Notes under the pieces: model-generated
Databases searched by the model: none
Told to the model about the DNA's origin: nothing
The model's input: the letters and a program-made list of their open reading frames with translations, nothing else
Part shown: piece after piece, positions 7,167-13,816 of the stretch
Position numbering within the stretch: position 1 is the first letter of the stretch
How the letters are laid out: each line of letters opens with the position of its first letter
From: WHSP01 sp040905505
Lineage (GTDB): Bacteria > Gemmatimonadota > Gemmatimonadetes > Longimicrobiales > Longimicrobiaceae
Reading direction: 5' to 3'
Assembly (NCBI GenBank): GCA_040905505.1
Contig: JBBDRL010000097.1
Span: 1-19,081, forward strand
DNA: 19,081 bases
Translations under genes and position numbers: made by a program

Positions 7167-8206
7167 GCCGGGAGCTCACACTCGCGCTCGAAACCTCCTG
7201 TGACGAGACGTCCGCGGCCGTGCTCGGTGGCGATGCCGAGCTGCTGGCGCACACCATCTTCACACAGGACGTCCACCGGGTGTACGGGGGGGTCGTCCCG
7301 GAGATCGCGTCGCGCGAGCACCTGCGGACCGTCGACGACGTGGTCCGCACGACTCTCGAGGAGGCTGGGGTCGGTCTCGAGGAGATCGACCTGTTCGGGG
7401 TTACGGCGGGGCCTGGGCTGATCGGCGCGCTCCTGGTGGGCGTGGCGTGGGTCAAGGGGGCGGCGTGGTCACTCGGCAGGCCGGTCGTCGGCGTGCATCA
7501 TATGGAGGGGCACCTCTTCGCAGCGGAGCTGGAGCAGCCGGCCGCGCGCCCGCCGTTCGTTGCGCTGCTGGTCTCGGGTGGGCACACACTCCTGCTCTGG
7601 GTTCCTCGCTGGGGGCAGTACCACCTGCTCGGCGAGACGCGCGACGACGCCGCGGGAGAGGCGTTCGACAAGGCCGCGAAGCTGCTGGGGCTCGGTTATC
7701 CGGGCGGTCCGAGCATCGAGCGAGCGGCGCGCGATGGGGACCCCTCACGTCATCCGCTGCCTCGACCGCTGCTGGCCGCCAACACCCCGACCGGCGACCG
7801 CGACTACTTCGACTTCTCCTACAGCGGCCTCAAGACCGCCCTGCGCACGCGGATCCGCGCGATCGAGGCGGATGGCGGGCTGGATGACGAGGTTCCACAT
7901 CTCGCTGCCGCATTCCAGGAGGCCGCGGTCGACGTGCTGGTCGCCAAGACCCTGCGCGCGGTGGAGCAGACGGGCTGCCGCCGGGTCGTTCTCGGTGGCG
8001 GCGTCGCCAACAGCGCGCGCCTGCGATCCCGCCTGGCCGACGAGCTCGAAGGTGGCGAGCTGTTCCACCCCTCCCCCCGCCTCGCGACCGACAACGCCGC
8101 CATGATCGCACGGGCCGCCCGGTTCAGGGCGGGAGAAGGCGATCTCGCCGGCCTGGACCTGAACGCGGAAGCGGGTATGGCGTTTCCGGGGATGGTGAGG
8201 GGGTGA
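7163..8206 (+). CDS. tsaD: tRNA threonylcarbamoyladenosine synthase subunit TsaD
   Basis: Transfers the threonylcarbamoyl group to A37 of tRNAs that read ANN codons, working with TsaB and TsaE. The 347-residue protein has all ASKHA-type motifs: LALETSCDETSAAVL at the N-terminus, the metal-binding HHMEGH (112-117), LLVSGGHTLLLW, DDAAGEAFDKAAKLLGLGYP, DFSYSGLKTALR, VVLGGGVANSARLR and ATDNAAMIA. Length and motif order are normal. The ATG at 7163 overlaps the YbbR-gene stop. It is the last gene of the packed run: a heptamer repeat begins at the very next base after its stop. Confidence 0.97.
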   Translation: MSRELTLALETSCDETSAAVLGGDAELLAHTIFTQDVHRVYGGVVPEIASREHLRTVDDVVRTTLEEAGVGLEEIDLFGVTAGPGLIGALLVGVAWVKGAAWSLGRPVVGVHHMEGHLFAAELEQPAARPPFVALLVSGGHTLLLWVPRWGQYHLLGETRDDAAGEAFDKAAKLLGLGYPGGPSIERAARDGDPSRHPLPRPLLAANTPTGDRDYFDFSYSGLKTALRTRIRAIEADGGLDDEVPHLAAAFQEAAVDVLVAKTLRAVEQTGCRRVVLGGGVANSARLRSRLADELEGGELFHPSPRLATDNAAMIARAARFRAGEGDLAGLDLNAEAGMAFPGMVRG

Positions 8207-8248
8207 GAAGCTATCAGCTATCGGCTATCAGCTATCAGCTTACGGCTG
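8207..8248 (+). repeat. Heptamer repeat (A/G)GCTATC, left arm
   Basis: Units AGCTATC, AGCTATC, GGCTATC, AGCTATC and AGCTTAC lie at 8209, 8216, 8223, 8230 and 8237, followed by a partial GGCTG. The arm starts one base after the tsaD stop codon. It is the reverse complement of 8444-8478 apart from one extra unit and an A/G difference, so transcribed RNA could form a stem of about 35 bp. Confidence 0.95.
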
Positions 8249-8443
8249 GAACGAGCTCGACACCCCGCGTGGCTGATTGGCCGGTGGATAGACGGCTTCC
8301 GCGAAGCGCATCCTCAATCCACGCGATTGGAAGGCACGTATGTCGCATGCGCCGACGACCGGGAGCAGGACCCTCGTCTCACCCTCTGTGGGTCGGAGCT
8401 GCGCACGATGCGTACGCCACGTTACCGCCGCGGCTGTTGTCGT
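8249..8443. other. 195-bp interior between the inverted heptamer arms
   Basis: No gene is recognised. A plus-strand reading frame of 84 codons spans the left arm and much of the interior (8203-8457), but it uses the repeat as codons, resembles nothing and has no ribosome-binding site, so I do not call it. A small AATC-CACGC-GATT hairpin lies at about 8315-8327. The segment may be the variable loop of a repeat-bounded element. Confidence 0.5.
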
Positions 8444-8478
8444 CAGCCGATAGCTGATAGCCGATAGCCGATAGCTTC
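8444..8478 (-). repeat. Heptamer repeat, right arm (inverted)
   Basis: GATAGCT, GATAGCC, GATAGCC and GATAGCT lie at 8449, 8456, 8463 and 8470, flanked by CAGCC and TC. This is the inverted partner of 8207-8248. It ends six bases before the next start codon (8485), so the repeat occupies the place where that gene's ribosome-binding site should be. Confidence 0.95.
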
Positions 8479-8484
8479 TTCCCC

Positions 8485-9375
8485 ATGCTCACCCTCCTTC
8501 ACTTCTCCGACGTCCACTTCGGGCCTCCGTACCATGCGGAGATCGGCGAGGCTCTGCTGCGGTTCGCGGGGCAGATCGAGCCGGACGTGATCGTGGCGTC
8601 AGGGGACTTCACGCAGCGGGCGAAGGAGGAGCAGTTCGTCGCGGCGCGGGCCTTTCTCGACCGGCTGCCGGTAGCGCCCCTCGTGGTGACGCCGGGAAAC
8701 CACGACATTCCGCTGTACCGGCTCGCCGAGCGATTGCGGGATCCCTATGGTCATTACCGGCGTCACATCTCGGGGGATCTCGACACCGTGACGCGCCTGC
8801 CGGGCGCCGTCATCGTATCGCTGAACTCGACCGCGCCGCGGCTGTCGATCACGAACGGCCGGATCCATGCATGGCAGCTCGAGTTTGCGCGTGAAGCGTT
8901 CGCGGGAACCCCCGATGACGTGCAGCGGATCGTGGTCGCGCATCACCACTTCGCACCGCCGCCGGACTTCGAGGGGGCGGATGCGATGCCGAAAGCCAGG
9001 CGGGCCCTCGACGCCTTCACGAAGATGCGAGTTGACCTCATCCTGGGCGGTCACTTGCACCGGGCCTACATCGGCAGCTCGCTCGACGTGTACTCCGGAG
9101 TCGACCGCGAGCACGGCATCGTGATCGTGCAGTCCGGCACGAGCACGTCCCGGCGCGGTCGAGCGCGCGAGCGAGAGAAGAACAGCTTCAACGTGCTCCG
9201 TCTGGATGCCCGAATGATTCGAGCGACGCATTACATGTACTTCGACGCGGCGGGCGGCTTCGCACCGACGAGCCGGCACATCTTCTTCCGTGGCGGGCGA
9301 CCGCCGTTCGGACAGGAGGACGCGGAGGAAGGCGCATTCTACTTCGATCATGAGCCCCAACGAACCCGAAGCTGA
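8485..9375 (+). CDS. Calcineurin-like metallophosphoesterase
   Basis: A 296-residue two-metal phosphoesterase. Metal-binding motifs are in order: DVH (Asp9, His11), GDFTQ (Asp41), GNHD (Asn72-Asp74), AHHHF (about 151-155) and GGHLHR (about 189-194). The shape resembles class III cyclic-nucleotide phosphodiesterases (CpdA type) and related small phosphodiesterases, but the substrate cannot be read from the sequence. The start is fixed by the DVH motif, which must lie near the N-terminus, yet no ribosome-binding site is visible because the right heptamer arm abuts it (CTTCTTCCCC-ATG). The C-terminal 80 residues (YMYFDAAGGFAPTSRHIFF) are outside the usual core. It overlaps the next gene by 26 bases. 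Confidence 0.9.
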   Translation: MLTLLHFSDVHFGPPYHAEIGEALLRFAGQIEPDVIVASGDFTQRAKEEQFVAARAFLDRLPVAPLVVTPGNHDIPLYRLAERLRDPYGHYRRHISGDLDTVTRLPGAVIVSLNSTAPRLSITNGRIHAWQLEFAREAFAGTPDDVQRIVVAHHHFAPPPDFEGADAMPKARRALDAFTKMRVDLILGGHLHRAYIGSSLDVYSGVDREHGIVIVQSGTSTSRRGRAREREKNSFNVLRLDARMIRATHYMYFDAAGGFAPTSRHIFFRGGRPPFGQEDAEEGAFYFDHEPQRTRS

Positions 9376-10627
9376 CGATCTGCCCCAGCCAGCGGGGGGC
9401 CGTCGCCGCGATGACCGGCGGCGCGTGCGCGGACCCGCGCAGTGGGTCCTCATAGGCGTGAGCGTCGGCATCGGCGTCGGATTCGCTGTCGTGCTCCTGC
9501 TGTCGCAGACGGCGTGGGGCCGTGGCCAGGTACTCACCTTCACACTCGCGCAGTTCGGGGGGCGCCTGAATGGCGACCTGACAGTCGAGCGACTGGAGGG
9601 CAATCTCGTCACAGGCGCGCGGCTCTACGGCATCACCCTGACCGATACCGTGGGCGTGCCGCTGGCCGAGGTCGACAGCGCATACATCCAGTATCGGCTG
9701 GCAAGCTTCCTCGGGGGTGACATCGTCATCAATCGGCTGGAGGCCTACGATGCGGACATCAACATCTTCCGTATGCCGGGTGACACGCTGTGGAATTACG
9801 AGGAGATCCTCGAGGATCCCACGCCCGATCCGGCACCGCCGGAGACCGCCGGCGCGACGCTGATCGAGCGGATGCTTCTCTTCGATGTGTACGTGACGAT
9901 GCGGGCGCCGCTCGAAGCCGACTCCCGGCTTTCGGCGGAGGCGCAGGAGGAACAGATCCGTGAGATCCTCGCCGATACCGCGCGGTACATGATCGAGGAG
10001 GTTCCCGGCGGGCATCTCCAGACGACCCTCATAGACGTCAACGACGGCGCCGTCAGCGAGTTGTTCATCGGGCCCGACGAACGGGGCGGGACGTATCTCG
10101 AGGTCACCGAAGGGACGGCGGACATCCGGCTGTGGCGTGATCCACCGCTCGAGGTCCGCGACGTTCAGGCCCGGCTCCACCTCCAGGAGGGGGTCCTGAG
10201 CTATCAAGCCCCCGAGATCGTACTCCCCAATTCGCGAGGTGAGAGCGTGGGCACCGTCGACTTGCGTGGCGACCGGCTACTCTACGACCTGGTGATCACC
10301 TCGCCGGAGTTCGCCCTCGCCGACCTGCGGTGGCTGTACCCCTGGCTCCCCGAGGACCCCGAGCAGGGTACCGGCTCCGCCTGGTTGCGTGTCGAGGACC
10401 GCGAGGAGGGCCTTCTGGTCCTCGCGCGCGAACTGGTGCTCGACATGCCCGGCACCCACATAACCGGCACTTTCGGCCTCATCGCGGCTCCCGAGACGTT
10501 CCGCTTCGTGGACGTGGAGCTCGAGGCCGAACCGCTCCGCGTCGAGTCGGTCGAGCAGCTCCTGCCGGCCGATCTGCCCGTGGAGGGCCTGGTGATCGGG
10601 GGGGCGGAGATACGGGGGGCGAGCTAA
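9350..10627 (+). CDS. AsmA/TamB-family protein, N-terminal part only
   Basis: 425 residues: a charged cytoplasmic start (GGRRRDDRRRVRG), one membrane segment (about 31-52, WVLIGVSVGIGVGFAVVLLL), then QTAWGRGQVLTF and the family pattern LNGDLTVERLEGNLVTGARL, DSAYIQYRLASFLGG and DTLWNYEEIL, as in the start of TamB-type periplasm-spanning proteins that move lipids or assist outer-membrane protein insertion. Complete homologues are usually well over a thousand residues and end in a DUF490/TamB C-terminal domain, which is absent. The frame stops at TAA (10625-10627) in the middle of a repeat domain (GLVIGGAEIRGAS), 11 bases before a heptamer hairpin. The gene is probably truncated and may be a pseudogene. 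I prefer ATG 9350 over an upstream in-frame start at 9290, since it overlaps the previous gene less. Confidence 0.8.
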   Translation: MSPNEPEADDLPQPAGGRRRDDRRRVRGPAQWVLIGVSVGIGVGFAVVLLLSQTAWGRGQVLTFTLAQFGGRLNGDLTVERLEGNLVTGARLYGITLTDTVGVPLAEVDSAYIQYRLASFLGGDIVINRLEAYDADINIFRMPGDTLWNYEEILEDPTPDPAPPETAGATLIERMLLFDVYVTMRAPLEADSRLSAEAQEEQIREILADTARYMIEEVPGGHLQTTLIDVNDGAVSELFIGPDERGGTYLEVTEGTADIRLWRDPPLEVRDVQARLHLQEGVLSYQAPEIVLPNSRGESVGTVDLRGDRLLYDLVITSPEFALADLRWLYPWLPEDPEQGTGSAWLRVEDREEGLLVLARELVLDMPGTHITGTFGLIAAPETFRFVDVELEAEPLRVESVEQLLPADLPVEGLVIGGAEIRGAS

Positions 10628-10638
10628 CAGCAGGGCGG

Positions 10639-10673
10639 ACGGCAGGGAATAGGGAATAGGGAGTAGGGAATAG
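10639..10673 (+). repeat. Heptamer repeat GGGAATA, left arm
   Basis: ACGGCAGGGAATAGGGAATA begins the arm, followed by GGGAGTA and GGGAATAG: four units of GGGA(A/G)TA. It is the reverse complement of 10734-10768 with a single mismatch in 35 bases. It starts 11 bases after the stop of the shortened TamB-like gene. Confidence 0.97.
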
Positions 10674-10733
10674 CCTGCAACGGCCGCCAAGTCAGATTCT
10701 CGCTTGAAATCCGATGCCGGGAGCTTGTGCCGG
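10674..10733. other. 60-bp loop of the GGGAATA inverted repeat
   Basis: Sixty bases between the two 35-bp arms, with no gene and no clear internal fold apart from GC-rich ends (CCTGCAACGGCC and TGTGCCGG) that could extend the stem a little. The whole 130-bp unit could fold as one hairpin in RNA or single-stranded DNA, and may also end transcription of the upstream gene. Confidence 0.5.
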
Positions 10734-10768
10734 CTACTCCCTACTCCCTATTCCCTATTCCCTGCCGT
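10734..10768 (-). repeat. Heptamer repeat, right arm (CTACTCC/CTATTCC units)
   Basis: Units CTACTCC, CTACTCC, CTATTCC and CTATTCC followed by CTGCCGT; inverted partner of 10639-10673. It ends five bases before the TTGACA of the following promoter. Confidence 0.97.
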
Positions 10769-10772
10769 TTCC

Positions 10773-10801
10773 TTGACAACCCTCCGAGCCCGCCCTACTC
10801 T
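10773..10801 (+). promoter_or_regulatory. Candidate sigma-70-type promoter of the symporter gene
   Basis: TTGACA at 10773-10778 is a perfect -35 hexamer. After a 17-base spacer comes TACTCT (10796-10801), which keeps the most important -10 positions (TA....T). The predicted start of transcription near 10808 leaves a leader of about 47 bases before the GTG at 10855. It lies directly beyond the heptamer hairpin, so the symporter genes probably form a separate transcription unit. Confidence 0.6.
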
Positions 10802-10854
10802 CCGCTCCACCGCACGTTTCCACGCAATCATCACCCCCGACAAGGAGCCCGCGC

Positions 10855-12441
10855 GTGTCCTCAGCGACGGAAGCCACGCATACTCGTGAGCACTGGGGTA
10901 CCCGGATCGGGCTGATCCTCGCCATGGCGGGGAACGCCGTGGGGCTGGGGAACTTCCTGAGGTTCCCCGTCCAGGCGGCGAACAACGGCGGGGGGACCTT
11001 CATGATCCCCTACTTCATCTCGTTCATCCTCCTCGGCATTCCGCTGATGTGGATGGAATGGGGAATCGGCCGGTACGGCGGCCGGTACGGTCACGGCACG
11101 GTTCCGGGGATGTTCGACAAGCTCTGGCGCAGTCCGATTGCGAAGTACGTCGGTGTGCTTGGCGTGATCATGCCGCTGATCGTGTTCGTCTACTATACGG
11201 TCATCGTCGGTTGGCTACTGGGCTTCTCCTTCTTCAGCATCACCGGCGGCTACTTCGGGATGGACGCGGACGGCGTACGCGTCTTCCTCGGCAGCTTCCA
11301 GGACATCCACGACACGAGCATCCACGGAGGTTGGGTTGGATTCCTCTTCTACGGGATCACGATCGCGGTGGTCGTGCGAATCCTGTCGAAGGGAATCTCA
11401 GGGGGGATCGAGAAACTGGCGCTCTACGGCATGCCGATTCTGTTCCTGTTCGCCGTCCTGCTGATGATCCGGGTGCTGACGCTTCCGGAGACCGCGCTCG
11501 GCAGCCCCTCGCAAGGCCTCGGCTTCGTCTGGACCCCCGATTGGGGCGCCCTGGGCAATGCATCGGTCTGGCTGGCGGCCGCGGGGCAGGTCTTCTTCAC
11601 GCTCTCGCTCGGAATGGGCACGATTCAGACCTACTCGTCGTTCCTGTCGAAGGACGATGACATCACGCTGACGGGTCTGACGACGGCGTCGACGAATGAG
11701 TTCGCGGAAGTAGTGCTGGGTGGAACGATCGCGATTCCGGCGGCCGTCACCTTCTTCGGTGTCGCGGGTGCCACAGCGATCGCCGCCGGGGGTACGTTCG
11801 ACCTGGGAATCGTCGCGATGGGCGTGGTCTTCCAGAACCTGCCGGGTGGGCAAGCGATTGGTCAGCTCTTCGCTTTTGCCTGGTTCTTCCTGCTGTTCAT
11901 CGCGGGGATCACGTCGTCGGTGGCGCTTGCGTCGCCGGCGATGGCGTTCATGCAGGAGGAGTTCGGGTTCACGCGGAAGAACGTCGCGCTCGGCGTCGGC
12001 GCGCTGGCGCTCGTCCTCGGCCTCGCGAACATCTGGTGGCTGCGCTTCGGCTTCCTCGACGAGTGGGACTTCTGGGCGGGCACGTTCGGGCTCGTCCTCG
12101 GCGGCTTCGTCGAGGTCATGATCATCCGCTTCGCGTTCGGCGTCGACGAGTTCTGGGAGGAACTGCACCTGGGCGCCGATCTGCGTGTCCCGCTCTTCTT
12201 CAAGTTCGTCCTGAAGTGGCTGACGCCGGCGTTTTTGACCGGACTCCTCGGCTGGTGGATCGTGGATGCGGCGTGGCCGATGCTCATCATGGAGGGCGTG
12301 CCGTCGGAGAACATCCCCTTCGTCTGGCTCTCGCGGTTCTTCATGCTCGGACTGGTCGCGGTCGGCTGCGTTCTGATCAACCGTGCGTGGGCGGACAAGG
12401 TGCAGCCGGAGACGCCGATCGACGAGACCGTCGCCCCCTAA
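10855..12441 (+). CDS. LeuT-like sodium-dependent amino-acid symporter (NSS/SNF family)
   Basis: 528 residues, 12 membrane segments, closely resembling LeuT of Aquifex aeolicus. The signature AMAGNAVGLGNFLRFPVQAA is almost identical to LeuT. Sodium and carboxylate site residues are kept: Ala28 and Asn33 (LeuT 22, 27), Thr249 (254), Asn281 (286), Thr353-Ser354 (354-355). Glu285 sits at LeuT Glu290, which replaces chloride, so transport is probably chloride-independent. Two side-chain pocket positions differ: Met254 for LeuT Phe259 and Leu358 for Ile359, suggesting a different preferred substrate. The GTG start is supported by AAGGAG seven bases upstream. A small membrane protein gene follows after 12 bases. 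Confidence 0.95.
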   Translation: MSSATEATHTREHWGTRIGLILAMAGNAVGLGNFLRFPVQAANNGGGTFMIPYFISFILLGIPLMWMEWGIGRYGGRYGHGTVPGMFDKLWRSPIAKYVGVLGVIMPLIVFVYYTVIVGWLLGFSFFSITGGYFGMDADGVRVFLGSFQDIHDTSIHGGWVGFLFYGITIAVVVRILSKGISGGIEKLALYGMPILFLFAVLLMIRVLTLPETALGSPSQGLGFVWTPDWGALGNASVWLAAAGQVFFTLSLGMGTIQTYSSFLSKDDDITLTGLTTASTNEFAEVVLGGTIAIPAAVTFFGVAGATAIAAGGTFDLGIVAMGVVFQNLPGGQAIGQLFAFAWFFLLFIAGITSSVALASPAMAFMQEEFGFTRKNVALGVGALALVLGLANIWWLRFGFLDEWDFWAGTFGLVLGGFVEVMIIRFAFGVDEFWEELHLGADLRVPLFFKFVLKWLTPAFLTGLLGWWIVDAAWPMLIMEGVPSENIPFVWLSRFFMLGLVAVGCVLINRAWADKVQPETPIDETVAP

Positions 12442-12453
12442 GAGGAGATTTCG

Positions 12454-12684
12454 ATGATGACGATCGCTGCCACGATACAGGCTGCCGAAGCGGCGGGCAC
12501 CTCCGCGCCGGGCATCGGGCCGGGCGCCCTGGCGTTCATGCTGATCAGCATGGGACTGGTCACGGGGCTGCTCGCCTGGTGCCTGACCCGTGTCCTGGGC
12601 ACGAAGCAGCACTTCGATCCGGATGGGACCGGCCCCGCGCAGCCACCGGTGCCGGGAGAGGCCGAGCAGAAGGACGGCGGCTGA
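12454..12684 (+). CDS. Small single-pass membrane protein, likely symporter partner (MetS-like)
   Basis: 76 residues with one hydrophobic segment (GALAFMLISMGLVTGLLAWC, about 29-48) followed by TRVL and a hydrophilic proline-rich tail (FDPDGTGPAQPPVPGEAEQ). A strong AGAGGAG site lies six bases before the ATG, and the gene follows the symporter stop by 12 bases, so both are made together. In Corynebacterium a small membrane protein, MetS, is needed with the NSS transporter MetP; size, topology and position match that arrangement, although I cannot show sequence homology by eye. A second ATG directly follows the first (12457). Confidence 0.8.
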   Translation: MMTIAATIQAAEAAGTSAPGIGPGALAFMLISMGLVTGLLAWCLTRVLGTKQHFDPDGTGPAQPPVPGEAEQKDGG

Positions 12685-12703
12685 TTCAGACCCTCCATTC
12701 CGT

Positions 12704-13726
12704 ATGAGCCGGCGGTTCGCGGAGCTTCTGGCGGTCCCCGAGTCCCGACGCGCGGGAATCGTGGAGATCGTGCGGCGGGCGCGTTCGGCGCGTCAGGTGG
12801 TGCTGACCACGCACGTCAACGCGGACGGCGACGGCGCAGGCTCCGAAGCCGCGATCGCGGCGTGGCTGGAGAGCGTCGGGGTAGGCGTGACGATCGTAAA
12901 CCCGACGCCATTTCCACCGGCCTTTCGGTTTCTCCTCCATCGCGACGACGTGGTCAGCGAGCTCGACGATCGGGGTACGCCCGAGGCGATCCGTGACGCC
13001 GATCTCGTCCTCGTTCTGGATACCAGCGAGGCGAACAGGATTGCGCCTCTGGTCGATCTGCTCGATCCGGAGCGGACGATGGTGCTGGATCATCACCCGC
13101 CGGGGCCTACGGTGGTTGGGCGGAGTGGCGTGCAGGACCCGGTGGCGGCCGCCACGGGGGAGCTGGTCTACGACGTGATCACAGTCTCCGAGGACCCATG
13201 GCCGCCGGCCTCGGCGTTGGGGGCCTACGTCGCCATCGTCAGCGACACCGGCTCGTTCCGCTTCGCGAACACCTCGCCGCGCGCCCATGCCATCGCGGCG
13301 GAGCTGCTCGATCGGGGGATCGACCCGGAGGCGGTGTTCCAGCGACTCTTCGCCGTCGCCCCGCCCCGCCGGCTCCAGCTCCTGCGCGAGGCACTCGGCC
13401 GGCTCGAGCACGATTCCGACCTGGGAGTCGCCTGGATCGCCCTCCCGAAGGCCGTGACCGACCGCCTCGGCTCCACGCCGGACGACTACGACGGCCTCAT
13501 CGATCACGCCCGCTCGCTGGAAGGCACCCGCGTCGCCCTCCTCTTCCGTGAGATCGCTCCCGACCAGACGAAGCTCTCGCTCCGCTCCTCCGACGACACC
13601 AACGTCAACCAGATCGCCAGGCAGTTCGGCGGCGGGGGGCACGTCAAAGCGTCGGGAGCTTCGATCGAGCTTCCGTTGGAGCGAGCGGTGGAGGAGGTAT
13701 TGAAGGTAGTGCGGGAGGCGCTGTAG
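12704..13726 (+). CDS. nrnA: DHH-family phosphoesterase, NrnA type
   Basis: 340 residues with the DHH then DHHA1 domain order of bifunctional oligoribonuclease/pAp phosphatase, which degrades short RNA to mononucleotides and removes the 3' phosphate of pAp. Motifs: THVNADGDGAGSEAA (His37, Asp41, Asp43), LVLDTSE (Asp106), LDHHP (129-131), SDTGSFRFANTSPRAH (Asp181) and the C-terminal RNA-binding GGGGHVKASGA. All metal ligands are present. The first motif reads HVNADGDGAGS rather than the more common HxNPDGDAxGS. ATG 12704 gives the normal family start; no good ribosome-binding site is seen. It lies 19 bases after the small membrane protein and may share its transcript. Confidence 0.92.
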   Translation: MSRRFAELLAVPESRRAGIVEIVRRARSARQVVLTTHVNADGDGAGSEAAIAAWLESVGVGVTIVNPTPFPPAFRFLLHRDDVVSELDDRGTPEAIRDADLVLVLDTSEANRIAPLVDLLDPERTMVLDHHPPGPTVVGRSGVQDPVAAATGELVYDVITVSEDPWPPASALGAYVAIVSDTGSFRFANTSPRAHAIAAELLDRGIDPEAVFQRLFAVAPPRRLQLLREALGRLEHDSDLGVAWIALPKAVTDRLGSTPDDYDGLIDHARSLEGTRVALLFREIAPDQTKLSLRSSDDTNVNQIARQFGGGGHVKASGASIELPLERAVEEVLKVVREAL

Positions 13727-13762
13727 GTCTTCCATCCCGAAAAGCTGTCATCCCGAGGATCT

Positions 13763-13805
13763 GTCATCCCGAGCGCCAGATGACAATGGCGCTCCGGGAT
13801 GACAA
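13763..13805. terminator. Long hairpin between convergent nrnA and speA
   Basis: TGTCATCCCGAGCGCCA (13763-13779) pairs with TGGCGCTCCGGGATGACA (13788-13805): 17 base pairs with one bulged C (13795) around the loop GATGACAA. It lies between the ends of two facing genes, where a stem can end transcription from both sides, though there is no T-run on either side. TGTCATCCCGAG also occurs directly repeated at 13747, and GATGACAATGGCGC is directly repeated at 13780 and 13799, so this is a small repeat cluster of the GTCATCCCGAG intergenic class. Confidence 0.65.
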
Positions 13806-13816
13806 TGGCGCGGCGG

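Noticed and set aside
8249..8443. Insertion sequence or MITE with transposase
   Set aside because: No transposase, no target-site duplication could be identified, and the arms are simple heptamer repeats rather than unique terminal inverted repeats; recorded as a repeat element only.
8203..8457. 84-codon plus-strand frame in the gap after tsaD
   Set aside because: It begins within the heptamer repeat (SYQLSAISYQL is the repeat translated), has no ribosome-binding site and no similarity to known proteins.
11398..12612. 404-codon minus-strand frame opposite the symporter
   Set aside because: Composition is almost entirely charged residues mirroring hydrophobic codons on the coding strand; no family resemblance.
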